Notes under the pieces: model-generated
What the model saw: only the letters and a program-made list of their open reading frames with translations
Databases searched by the model: none
What the model was told of the DNA's origin: nothing
Shown here: positions 14,470 through 21,967 of the stretch, piece after piece
How the letters are laid out: each line of letters starts with the position of its first letter
How positions within the stretch are numbered: position 1 is the stretch's first letter
Position numbers and translations under genes: made by a program
Assembly (NCBI RefSeq): GCF_016463295.1
Contig: NZ_JAEMRO010000014.1
Location: 1-39,081, forward strand
Direction of reading: 5' to 3'
Length of the DNA stretch: 39,081 bases
Source of the DNA: Brevundimonas sp.
GTDB lineage: Bacteria; Pseudomonadota; Alphaproteobacteria; Caulobacterales; Caulobacteraceae

Positions 14470-16785
14470 ATGCCCTCATTTTCACGTCCTCTCGAAGAGA
14501 CCCTGCACCGCGCGGTGCACTATGCGAACGAGCGCAAACACGAATACGCCACGCTGGAGCACCTGCTGCTGGCGCTGATCGATGATCCGGATGCGGCGGG
14601 CGTCATGACCGCCTGCAATGTCGAGCTGGTCAATCTGAAGACGGCGCTGACGCTGTATGTCGATACCGACCTGGCGGCGCTGGCCACCAGCGACGGCGAG
14701 GACGCCAAGCCGACGGCGGGGTTCCAGCGCGTGATCCAGCGCGCGGTGATTCATGTCCAGAGCTCGGGCCGCGAGGAGGTTACGGGGGCCAATGTGCTGG
14801 TCGCGATCTTCAGCGAGCGCGAGAGCCACGCCGCCTATTTCCTGCAGGAGCAGGACATGACCCGCTATGACGCGGTGAACTATATCGCGCATGGCATCGC
14901 CAAGAAGGGCGGGGGCGAGACCCGTCCGGCCAAGGCCGGTGCCGCCAGCCCCGAGGACGCCGAGGACGCCGCCGCCGCCAAGACGGGCGGAGAGGCGCTG
15001 GAGGCCTATTGCGTCGACCTGAACCAGAAGTCCAAGAACGGCAAGATCGACCCCCTGATCGGCCGTCACGGCGAGGTCGAGCGGGCCATCCAGATCCTGT
15101 GCCGCCGCACCAAGAACAACCCGCTGCTGGTCGGTGAGCCGGGCGTCGGCAAGACCGCAATCGCGGAAGGCCTGGCCCGCAAGATCGTCAACCACGAGGT
15201 GCCGGACGTGCTGGAAGGCGCGACCATCTACAGCCTGGACATGGGGGCGCTGCTGGCCGGCACTCGGTATCGCGGCGACTTCGAGGAGCGGCTGAAACAG
15301 GTCGTCAAGGAGCTGGAAAACCACGAGAACGCCATCCTGTTCATCGACGAGATCCACACGGTGATCGGCGCGGGCGCGACCAGTGGCGGAGCGATGGATG
15401 CGTCCAACCTGCTGAAACCCGCCCTGGCGTCGGGGACCCTGCGCTGCATGGGGTCGACGACCTATAAGGAGTATCGCCAGCATTTCGAGAAGGACCGCGC
15501 CCTGGTGCGGCGCTTCCAGAAGATCGACGTCAACGAGCCGACGGTCGAGGACACGGTGAAGATCCTCAAAGGGCTGAAGAGCTCCTATGAGGGGCATCAC
15601 AAGCTGCGCTATACGGACGCCGCCATCCGCACGGCGGTGGAACTGTCGGCCCGCTACATGACCGACCGCAAACTGCCGGACAAGGCGATCGACGTGATCG
15701 ACGAGGCGGGGGCGTCGCAGATGCTGCTGCCGGAATCCAAGCGCAAGAAGGTCATCGGCCAGAAGGAGGTCGAGGCCGTCATCGCCAAGATGGCCCGCAT
15801 TCCCGCCAAGTCGGTCAGCAAGTCCGACACCGAGGGCCTGCGCCAGCTGGAGACCGATCTGAATCGCGTGGTCTTCGGCCAGTCGGCGGCGATCGAACAG
15901 GTCTCTGCGGCCATGAAGCTGGCTCGCGCAGGTCTGCGCGATCCGCAGAAGCCGATCGGGGCCTTCCTGTTCAGTGGTCCTACGGGCGTCGGCAAGACCG
16001 AGGTGGCCAAGCAGCTGGCCTCGACGCTAGGCATCGAGATGCAGCGGTTCGACATGTCGGAATATATGGAGCGCCATACCGTCAGTCGCCTGATCGGGGC
16101 CCCTCCGGGCTATGTCGGGCATGATCAGGGCGGGCTGCTGACCGATGCGGTGGATCAGCATCCGCATTCGGTGGTCCTGCTGGACGAGATCGAGAAGGCC
16201 CACCCGGACGTCTACAACATCCTGTTGCAGGTGATGGACAACGGCATGCTGACCGATGCGGTCGGCAAGAAGGTCGATTTCAGGAACACCATCCTGATCA
16301 TGACCACCAATGCCGGGGCCGCCGACAACGCCCGCGCCTCCATCGGCTTTGGCCGCGGCAAGGTCGAGGGTGAGGACGACAAGGCCATCCAGCGTCTGTT
16401 CGCGCCGGAGTTCCGCAACCGCCTGGACGCCATCGTGGCCTTCAAGGCGCTGGACGCCGAGACGATCAAGTCGGTGGTGACCAAGTTCATGATCCAGCTG
16501 GAAGCCCAGCTAGGCGACCGCAACATCACCATCGAACTGTCGGACGAGGCCAACGACTGGCTGGCCAAGAACGGCTTCGACGAACTGTATGGCGCGCGTC
16601 CTCTGGCGCGGGTCATTCAGGAGCACATCAAGAAGCCGCTGGCCGACGACATCCTGTTCGGACGCCTGACGCGCGGCGGCCATGTGAAGGTGGAACTGAA
16701 GGACGGCAAGATCGCCTTCGACATCACCCCGACCAAGGGCGCGCCCGAGAAGGTGGCCGAGGAGGCGGACGTCGTCGCCGACTGA
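14470..16785 (+). CDS. clpA: ClpA, ATPase subunit of ClpAP
   Basis: A 771-residue HSP100 unfoldase that feeds substrates to ClpP. The N-domain (1-145) has the [14 protein letters not shown] start that binds ClpS. The first AAA+ module has Walker A GEPGVGKT near 221 and FIDEIHT. The second has GPTGVGKT near 503 and [12 protein letters not shown]. Near 620 there is an IGF loop (ASIGFGRG) for docking on ClpP. It lacks the long middle domain of ClpB. GAGAGGA precedes the ATG. It is probably co-transcribed with clpS; a palindromic element and a bidirectional terminator follow. Confidence 0.97.
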   Translation: MPSFSRPLEETLHRAVHYANERKHEYATLEHLLLALIDDPDAAGVMTACNVELVNLKTALTLYVDTDLAALATSDGEDAKPTAGFQRVIQRAVIHVQSSGREEVTGANVLVAIFSERESHAAYFLQEQDMTRYDAVNYIAHGIAKKGGGETRPAKAGAASPEDAEDAAAAKTGGEALEAYCVDLNQKSKNGKIDPLIGRHGEVERAIQILCRRTKNNPLLVGEPGVGKTAIAEGLARKIVNHEVPDVLEGATIYSLDMGALLAGTRYRGDFEERLKQVVKELENHENAILFIDEIHTVIGAGATSGGAMDASNLLKPALASGTLRCMGSTTYKEYRQHFEKDRALVRRFQKIDVNEPTVEDTVKILKGLKSSYEGHHKLRYTDAAIRTAVELSARYMTDRKLPDKAIDVIDEAGASQMLLPESKRKKVIGQKEVEAVIAKMARIPAKSVSKSDTEGLRQLETDLNRVVFGQSAAIEQVSAAMKLARAGLRDPQKPIGAFLFSGPTGVGKTEVAKQLASTLGIEMQRFDMSEYMERHTVSRLIGAPPGYVGHDQGGLLTDAVDQHPHSVVLLDEIEKAHPDVYNILLQVMDNGMLTDAVGKKVDFRNTILIMTTNAGAADNARASIGFGRGKVEGEDDKAIQRLFAPEFRNRLDAIVAFKALDAETIKSVVTKFMIQLEAQLGDRNITIELSDEANDWLAKNGFDELYGARPLARVIQEHIKKPLADDILFGRLTRGGHVKVELKDGKIAFDITPTKGAPEKVAEEADVVAD

Positions 16786-16790
16786 TGCCT

Positions 16791-16920
16791 GATCCTCCCC
16801 CGACGGGGGAGGGAAACCAAGACGTGGTGGAGGGAGCTGGCTACGTCCGCCCGCGCTTGGGGTGGGCCCCCTCCACCGCCGTGCCGGCGGTCCCCCTCCC
16901 CCGATGGGGGAGGAATGATC
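16791..16920. repeat. 130-bp GC-rich palindromic element after clpA
   Basis: It starts 6 bases after the clpA stop. Both ends are GATC followed by a CTCCCCC/GGGGGAG hairpin, in inverted orientation, and the halves mirror each other (GGTGGAGGG against CCCTCCACC). In the right half ACCGCCG/CGGCGGT forms a 7-bp stem with loop TGC (16875-16891). A half copy lies at 6148-6203. No coding capacity or transposase is present. It probably belongs to a family of mobile or RNA-folding palindromes. Confidence 0.75.
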
Positions 16921-16926
16921 CAAAGA

Positions 16927-16958
16927 AAAAGGCCCGGGCATCGCTGCCCGGGCCTTTT
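16927..16958. terminator. Bidirectional terminator between clpA and the CsbD gene
   Basis: A perfect 14-bp inverted repeat, AAAAGGCCCGGGCA against TGCCCGGGCCTTTT, with loop TCGC. The T-run exists on both strands, so it can end both convergent genes. Confidence 0.93.
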
Positions 16959-16981
16959 ATCTTTGCGGGGAAGGCCTCGCC

Positions 16982-17287
16982 TTAGCGGCGGCGACCCAGG
17001 CCGCCCAGCAGCACAGCCAGACCAGCGACGATGCCGGTGGTCAGCAGGGGCTTGCGGCGGGCGAAGTCCAGACCCTGGCGGGCCTTGTCCTGATACTGGA
17101 CCGGGGCCTTTTCGATCAGGCCGTCTAAGCCGTCGATGACGCGGCCATAGGCGTCCAGGGCCTTGCCCTTGACCTGATCGAACTTGCCTTCGGCCTGCAG
17201 ACGGTCGTTGCCGGTCAGGCCGCCGATGCCATCCTTGATACGACCGCCGACAGTGTTGGCGGCACCTTCTATACGTTGGTCGGTCAT
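16982..17287 (-). CDS. CsbD-like stress protein with C-terminal membrane anchor
   Basis: A 101-residue protein. Residues 1-55 follow the CsbD family pattern (GGRIKDGIGGLTGNDRLQAEG, then KFDQVKGKA), a family of abundant small general-stress proteins of unknown mechanism. A DUF883-like helix and a C-terminal hydrophobic segment, PLLTTGIVAGLAVLLGGLG, ending in three Arg follow, which suggests inner-membrane anchoring facing the cytosol. AGAGG precedes the ATG at 9 bases. A stress-type promoter is predicted 48 bases upstream. Confidence 0.88.
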   Translation of the reverse strand: MTDQRIEGAANTVGGRIKDGIGGLTGNDRLQAEGKFDQVKGKALDAYGRVIDGLDGLIEKAPVQYQDKARQGLDFARRKPLLTTGIVAGLAVLLGGLGRRR

Positions 17288-17334
17288 GGAGAAATCCTCT
17301 CGAATGAATGGGTGCCGGGGAGGCGTGCCGTCAT

Positions 17335-17359
17335 AGCGCGTTGGTGGCTCAGGAGTTCC
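17335..17359 (-). promoter_or_regulatory. Predicted EcfG/SigT general stress promoter of the CsbD gene
   Basis: On the minus strand, GGAAC (17359-17355) is followed by 16 bases and CGCT (17338-17335), one mismatch from GGAAC-N16-CGTT. CsbD proteins are frequent members of general stress regulons, so the position makes sense. Confidence 0.55.
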
Positions 17360-17415
17360 CGTAGGGCATCAGGCGTCGATGCCTTCGCCGTGATGCTTTG
17401 CCCAAGGCGCTGACG

Positions 17416-17471
17416 TGTACGTACAAATTTGTCCGGGTAATATTGACGCGGGTATTCTACCCGGATAAATA
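17416..17471 (+). promoter_or_regulatory. Promoter with nested palindromic operators upstream of the DUF2239 gene
   Basis: A TTGACG box (17443-17448) is followed by exactly 17 bases and TAAATA (17466-17471). The spacer starts with the perfect palindrome CGGGTA-TTC-TACCCG (17449-17463). A further CCGGGTA half-site lies at 17433-17439. Two more perfect palindromes lie just upstream: TGTAC-GTACA (17416-17425) and ACAAA-TTTGT (17423-17432). A repressor bound to the spacer palindrome would block RNA polymerase. No regulator gene is adjacent. Confidence 0.6.
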
Positions 17472-17496
17472 TCTCACCTCAATCTGAGGCCTGACC

Positions 17497-18084
17497 ATGA
17501 CCCTTACTGCTGATTTTCCTGTCTTCGCCTTCACCGGGGACCGCCTGCTGGCGAGAGGGCCTGCGTCCGATGTCGTGCCCGCTGTGAAGATGGCCGCCGA
17601 TGCGGGAGAGGGGGTGTTGACCTTTGATGCCGTGACGGGCCGGGTCATCGATCTGGACCTGCGCGGCGCGGTCGAGGATGTGGTCGCGCGGCTGACCCCG
17701 GTACCCGAGGCGGAAAGGCGCGGGCCGGGCCGGCCGAAACTGGGCGTCACACCGCGCGAAGTCACTTTGCTGCCCCGCCACTGGGACTGGCTGTCCGCCC
17801 AGCCCGGCGGTGCCTCCGTGGCCCTGCGCAAGCTGGTCGAGGGCGCGTTGCGGGAGGCGGAGGGGCCGGACCGGGCGCGCCGGGCGAAGGAGGCGACGTA
17901 TCGCTTCATCACCACAATGGCCGGGGATATGCCGGGCTATGAAGAGGCGACGCGAATGCTGTTCGCGGGGGACTGGACGGCATTCGACGCGGCGGTGAAA
18001 GGTTGGCCGGAGGGGGTGCGGGAGACGGCGCGGAACTTGTCGGCGGGGGCTTGGCGGAATGGGGCAGGAGCGCTGCGAACGTAA
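17497..18084 (+). CDS. DUF2239 family protein
   Basis: A 195-residue cytoplasmic protein of unknown function. The central conserved block, GPGRPKLGVTPREVTLLPRHW followed by LSAQPGGASVALRKLVE, is the DUF2239 signature. GRPKLGVTPREVTLLPRHW looks like the start of a small helical or ribbon-helix-helix-like region, so nucleic-acid binding or autoregulation is possible but unproven. The first 70 residues form a beta-rich domain. GAGG lies 8 bases before the ATG. Base composition is as GC-rich as the chromosome (45 of 60 in the line from 17701). The elaborate operator upstream implies tight control. Confidence 0.8.
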   Translation: MTLTADFPVFAFTGDRLLARGPASDVVPAVKMAADAGEGVLTFDAVTGRVIDLDLRGAVEDVVARLTPVPEAERRGPGRPKLGVTPREVTLLPRHWDWLSAQPGGASVALRKLVEGALREAEGPDRARRAKEATYRFITTMAGDMPGYEEATRMLFAGDWTAFDAAVKGWPEGVRETARNLSAGAWRNGAGALRT

Positions 18085-18150
18085 CGCGAACAAATGATTG
18101 CAAGTCGAACGAACCGTGTTAGCTTGAGTGTTGATCCTGAGGAGATTTGA

Positions 18151-19302
18151 TTGGCCGCCACCAAGCCCGACCCCTCCAAGAGTGAGGCCCAGCCCAAGCG
18201 CCGCTCTCGTGAAAACCGTCCGTTCCCGTCCTGCTCTTTTGCAGAGGCTGAGGCATTCGCGAAGGCTATCTACGACGTTGGTTCTGGCCAGCCAGTTCGA
18301 AGGCTGACGCTTTTCAACGAGCTAGGTAAATCGCCAGAGAGCAGCGCTAGTCGGGAGATTATCACCAATGCTGGCAAATATGGCCTGACAAAAGGCGGGT
18401 ACCAAGCCGAAGCTCTCGAATTGACCGCCGATGCCATCGCGATCTTCAGCGAAGCAACCAACGCTAGGGAACGTGCCAGGATTCGTATCCGGCTGGCGAT
18501 CGACAGCATTCCCGCCTTTAGGGCCCTATATGAAAAGACACGGGGCCTAAAACGGCCCGCTAACTCTGTGTTGATAGACGCCGCGCGCGAAGCTGAAGTC
18601 CCAGACGTATTTTTATCCGAGGCGGTCGATCGGTTTATCGTCAATCTAGAAAACGTCGGCCTTATACAGACGCTTTCCGGTGCGGAGCGCATTCTTGAAA
18701 TTGACCACGCTGTAGATCAGTTCGCCAGCAGAACTGTTGCTGCGCCTTCGTTACCCACCGGACAGGCCGTTTCGCAGGGAAGCCTCATCACGGCAGAGAA
18801 GGCGAATTTCGAGACTATGTGCTTCTACATCACCCCGATCGGCGATGAGGGAAGTCCAATTCGAGAGCATGCGGACTTGTTCCTCGGCTCCATCGTCGAA
18901 CCCGCCGTTGACTCTCTGGGTTTGACAGTAGTGCGGGCGGATAAGATCGATCGGCCTGGAACAATCACAAAACAAGTTTTCGAATACATTAGAAAAGCCC
19001 GAATAGTTGTGGCCGATCTTTCTATGCATAATCCAAATGTATTCTATGAACTCGCCGTTCGTCACATGCTCAAAAAGCCGGTAGTTCAAATCTCTCAAAT
19101 AGGGGATAAGCCGCCGTTCGATATCAGCCAGATGAGGACGATATTTATCGACAATTCCAGCATCTATAAGCTGGTGCCCAAGCTAGAAACGTATCGCTCA
19201 GAGATCGCGAACCAGATTCGGAGTGCTCTTGAGAACCCGGATGGAAGCGACAATCCCATTGCTGTTTACTATCCAGACATCTCGATTACGAGCGTCGACT
19301 AA
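18151..19302 (+). CDS. Protein with nucleoside deoxyribosyltransferase/TIR-like C-terminal domain, candidate defence effector
   Basis: A 383-residue protein. Residues 25-190 are helical and resemble winged-helix regions of uncharacterised proteins ([19 protein letters not shown], then KYGLTKGG). Residues 222-362 form a Rossmann-like domain: the [19 protein letters not shown] opening, [20 protein letters not shown], and [10 protein letters not shown]. The Asn-Pro-Asn-x-x-x-Glu arrangement, with Glu300, mirrors the catalytic Glu loop of nucleoside 2-deoxyribosyltransferases and related TIR-like enzymes that cleave nucleotides or NAD. The start is TTG, 6 bases after GAGGAG. Composition differs sharply from its neighbours: 22 G/C of 60 in the line from 18961. 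That suggests horizontal transfer. The stop overlaps that of cobS. Function is inferred. Confidence 0.7.
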   Translation: MAATKPDPSKSEAQPKRRSRENRPFPSCSFAEAEAFAKAIYDVGSGQPVRRLTLFNELGKSPESSASREIITNAGKYGLTKGGYQAEALELTADAIAIFSEATNARERARIRIRLAIDSIPAFRALYEKTRGLKRPANSVLIDAAREAEVPDVFLSEAVDRFIVNLENVGLIQTLSGAERILEIDHAVDQFASRTVAAPSLPTGQAVSQGSLITAEKANFETMCFYITPIGDEGSPIREHADLFLGSIVEPAVDSLGLTVVRADKIDRPGTITKQVFEYIRKARIVVADLSMHNPNVFYELAVRHMLKKPVVQISQIGDKPPFDISQMRTIFIDNSSIYKLVPKLETYRSEIANQIRSALENPDGSDNPIAVYYPDISITSVD

Positions 19303-20303
19303 CCCACCTTCACCCGTGTCGCCGCTTCCGGCAGGTCCTCACCGAACGCCCGTTGATAGAACTCCGCGATGGTCGGGCGTTCCAGTTCGTCGCACTTGTT
19401 CAGGAAGGTCAGGCGGAAGGCCAACCCCACGTCGCCGTTGAAGATGATGGCGTTCTGGGCCCAGGTGATGACTGTGCGGGGGCTCATGACGGTGGAGATG
19501 TCGCCGTTCATGAAGGCGTTGCGGGTCATGTCGGCGACGCGGACCATGGCGGCGATCTTGCGCTTGCCTTCGGCGTCGGACCATTCGGGGACCTTGGCGG
19601 CGACGATCTCGGCCTCAACGTCGTGGTCGAGGTAGTTCAGGGTGGTGACGATGTTCCAGCGGTCCATCTGGCCCTGATTGATCTGCTGGGTCCCGTGATA
19701 CAGGCCCGAGGTGTCGCCCAGGCCGATGGTGTTGGTCGTGGCGAACAGGCGGAAGAAGGGGTTGGGCCGGATCACGCGGTTCTGGTCCAGCAGGGTCAGG
19801 CGGCCCTGAGCCTCCAGCACGCGCTGGATCACGAACATCACATCGGGGCGGCCGGCGTCGTATTCGTCGAACACCAGCGCGATCGGGCGCTGGATGGCCC
19901 AGGGCAGCATGCCCTCGCGGAACTCGGTGATCTGTTTGCCGTCCTTGAGGACGATGGCGTCCTTGCCGACCAGGTCGATGCGGCTGACGTGGCTGTCCAG
20001 GTTCACGCGCACCAGGGGCCAGTTCAGGCGGGCGGCGACCTGTTCGATATGAGTCGATTTGCCGGTGCCGTGATAGCCCTGGACCATCACCCGGCGGTCG
20101 AAGCTGAAGCCCGCGCAGATGGCCAGGGTGGTCTGGGGGTCGAAGCGATAGCTGTCGTCGATTTCCGGCACATGGCTGTCGCGCTCGGCGAAGACAGGCA
20201 CGGTCATGTCGCTGTCGACGCCGAAGATCTCGCGCACGCTGGCGTGGCGGGCGGGTTCAAGCGTCAGCAGGGGATCGGGGGTGGCGTCGAGCAGGGAGGT
20301 CAT
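19299..20303 (-). CDS. cobS: Cobaltochelatase AAA+ subunit CobS
   Basis: A 334-residue MoxR-type AAA+ ATPase. With CobT it powers cobalt insertion by CobN in aerobic cobalamin synthesis. Walker A GYHGTGKS is at 76-83, Walker B with FDEYD at 145-149, and [10 protein letters not shown] follows near the sensor-1 position. The start at 20303 is chosen over 20321 because AGGAGGAGG immediately precedes it and CobS proteins begin near here. It is the last gene of a minus-strand group after a J-protein and ohr. CobT and CobN are not in the window. Its TAG stop overlaps the TAA of the convergent A+T-rich gene by four bases. Confidence 0.93.
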   Translation of the reverse strand: MTSLLDATPDPLLTLEPARHASVREIFGVDSDMTVPVFAERDSHVPEIDDSYRFDPQTTLAICAGFSFDRRVMVQGYHGTGKSTHIEQVAARLNWPLVRVNLDSHVSRIDLVGKDAIVLKDGKQITEFREGMLPWAIQRPIALVFDEYDAGRPDVMFVIQRVLEAQGRLTLLDQNRVIRPNPFFRLFATTNTIGLGDTSGLYHGTQQINQGQMDRWNIVTTLNYLDHDVEAEIVAAKVPEWSDAEGKRKIAAMVRVADMTRNAFMNGDISTVMSPRTVITWAQNAIIFNGDVGLAFRLTFLNKCDELERPTIAEFYQRAFGEDLPEAATRVKVG

Positions 20304-20316
20304 GCCTCCTCCTAGA

Positions 20317-20352
20317 GGCACCGCGCGCGAGGCTCAACATGCGCGCGGTGCC
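20317..20352 (-). other. 12-bp hairpin just before the cobS ribosome binding site
   Basis: GGCACCGCGCGC and GCGCGCGGTGCC pair perfectly around a 12-base loop. On the minus strand the stem lies between the ohr stop and the AGGAGG of cobS, ending three bases before it. No T-run follows, so it is a poor intrinsic terminator. It could protect the ohr mRNA 3' end or modulate cobS translation. Confidence 0.6.
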
Positions 20353-20360
20353 GCAGGGAT

Positions 20361-20786
20361 TTATTCCGCGCTGACGCGAACGTCGACGCCGCCACGGGTG
20401 GCGTTGGAATAGGGGCAGACCTGATGGGCGCGCTCGACCAGCTTCTGGGCCGTCGCCTGATCCAGGCCGGTGTCGGTGACCTTCAGGGCGACGTCCAGGT
20501 TGAAGCCTTCGCCCCTGGTGTTCTTGCCGAATCCGACCGAGGCCTCGACCTGGGTGTCCGGGCCGACCGGCGTGCCGGCCTCCTTGGACACCAGACGCAG
20601 CGCGCCCAGGAAGCAGGCGGCATAGCCGGTGGCGAACAACTGTTCGGGATTGGTGCCGGGGCCGTCGTCGCCGCCCATGGCCTTGGGCACCGACAGGCTG
20701 ACGTCGATCTTGCCGTCGTCCGTGCGGCTGCGACCGTCGCGGCCACCGCCGATGGCGGAGGCGTGGGCTGTGTAGAGAACGTCCAT
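20361..20786 (-). CDS. ohr: Organic hydroperoxide resistance protein Ohr
   Basis: A 141-residue thiol peroxidase of the OsmC/Ohr family that reduces fatty-acid and other organic hydroperoxides, usually with lipoylated proteins as electron donor. The peroxidatic Cys58 lies in YAACFLGAL and the resolving Cys124 in HQVCPYSNATRG, with the catalytic Arg near 16-19. The length is typical. AGGAG precedes the ATG at 8 bases. No OhrR gene or obvious OhrR box is seen. It follows the J-protein gene by 51 bases on the same strand. Confidence 0.95.
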   Translation of the reverse strand: MDVLYTAHASAIGGGRDGRSRTDDGKIDVSLSVPKAMGGDDGPGTNPEQLFATGYAACFLGALRLVSKEAGTPVGPDTQVEASVGFGKNTRGEGFNLDVALKVTDTGLDQATAQKLVERAHQVCPYSNATRGGVDVRVSAE

Positions 20787-20837
20787 GGGAGAGCTCCTGT
20801 GTTGGGGCTCCTTAGCTAGGCACGACCCGGCCCAATG

Positions 20838-21509
20838 CTAGGCCGCCAGCCCGGCCTTCTTCAGCGTCTTGTAGGCCTTGATGACGTTCTGAAGCTTCAT
20901 CTCGGCACCGCGGTCGCCCTGGTTCAGGTCGGGGTGGAAGCGTTTCAGCAGTTCGTGATAGCGGGCCTTGACCCTGGCCTTGTCGGTGCGGGCGTCCAGA
21001 TCGAGTGCGGCGAGGGCGGCGCGTTCCAGCTTGCCGAGGCGCAGGGTGTCCTCACCGGCGGGCGAGGCCTGTTCCTGGGTACGGCGGCCGAACAGGCCGA
21101 AGCTGTCGCGCCAGTTGCCGGGATCGGCCTTCAGCTTGCCGCGCCGCACGGCATCGGCGGCGGCCTCGCGCGTATTGGCTCCGGCCTTCATCTCCCAGGT
21201 CGGGCGACCGCCGGTCATGGCCTCGTTCTCCTTGGCGGCGCGGATTTCGTCCTCGCTCATGCCGGCGTAGAAGTTCCAGCCCTTGTTGTACTCGCCCGCG
21301 TGCTTCTGACAGAATTCGTAGAAGTCGTTCAGTCGCTCGCGCGACTTGGGCGCGCGCGCCGTGGCGGCCTGACGGCAGTCGGGCCACTGGCAGGGCTTCT
21401 GGCCAGGCTTCAGGTGCAGGACATCGGCCTTGGCCGCCTCCTCTTCGGGGCGGGGCGGCTTGATCCGCATGTCGGTGAAGCGGGGCTTGTATTGAAAGTC
21501 GTTCGGCAT
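20838..21509 (-). CDS. J-domain co-chaperone with C-terminal DnaJ domain
   Basis: A 223-residue cytosolic protein. The J domain is at the C-terminus (about 163-223), with the His-Pro-Asp motif at 192-194 that stimulates DnaK ATPase. The N-terminal part is unlike DnaJ. It contains Cys40, Cys45, Cys67 and His70 in a PCQWPDC...FCQKH layout that could bind a metal, plus an LNDFYEFCQKHAGEYNKGWNF block conserved in related alphaproteobacterial proteins. The start at 21509 is chosen over the much longer frame, whose extra part is antisense to bolA. It is divergent from bolA with 45 bases between them, and cobS and ohr lie downstream. Confidence 0.88.
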   Translation of the reverse strand: MPNDFQYKPRFTDMRIKPPRPEEEAAKADVLHLKPGQKPCQWPDCRQAATARAPKSRERLNDFYEFCQKHAGEYNKGWNFYAGMSEDEIRAAKENEAMTGGRPTWEMKAGANTREAAADAVRRGKLKADPGNWRDSFGLFGRRTQEQASPAGEDTLRLGKLERAALAALDLDARTDKARVKARYHELLKRFHPDLNQGDRGAEMKLQNVIKAYKTLKKAGLAA

Positions 21510-21554
21510 CGCACGAAGTGTAGGGCCGATTTGGACTTCAACAAGGACAAGACC

Positions 21555-21863
21555 ATGCCGGACGGCCCGATTGCGACGATTATGCGCGAAAAACTGACCG
21601 CAGCCCTGTCGCCGAGCCGCCTGGAGCTGGAGGATGACAGCGCGCGCCACGCCGGCCACCATCACGAAGGTGGCATGGACGCCCAGCCGGGCGGGGAGAG
21701 CCACTTCAATCTGACGGTCGTGTCGTCTGCCTTCGAAGGCCAGGCGCGGGTGCAGCGTCAGCGGACGATCAATGGCCTGTTGCGCGATGAACTGGCCGGG
21801 CCGGTGCATGCCCTGTCGATCAAGGCCCTGACGCCCTGCGAGGATGCTGCGACAACGCGCTAA
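21555..21863 (+). CDS. BolA family protein
   Basis: A 102-residue protein with the BolA fold: IATIMREKLTAALSPSRLELEDDSARHAGH, then SHFNLTVVSSAFEGQARVQRQR and the invariant-type VHALSIKALTP. BolA proteins pair with monothiol glutaredoxins around an iron-sulfur cluster, and some act in stress morphology or transcription. The His in ARHAGH is the expected cluster ligand position. It is divergent from the J-protein; this pairing with a nearby cobS is familiar from other alphaproteobacteria. Confidence 0.92.
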   Translation: MPDGPIATIMREKLTAALSPSRLELEDDSARHAGHHHEGGMDAQPGGESHFNLTVVSSAFEGQARVQRQRTINGLLRDELAGPVHALSIKALTPCEDAATTR

Positions 21864-21967
21864 AGCCCCGCGTTGCCATCTGCCCGCGTCCAGATTACGC
21901 CGTTCACCCCGTCTTAGAAGGTTGTTCGTAGCCTGACGGTTGGGGTTGGGTGACTGTGGGACGGGCA

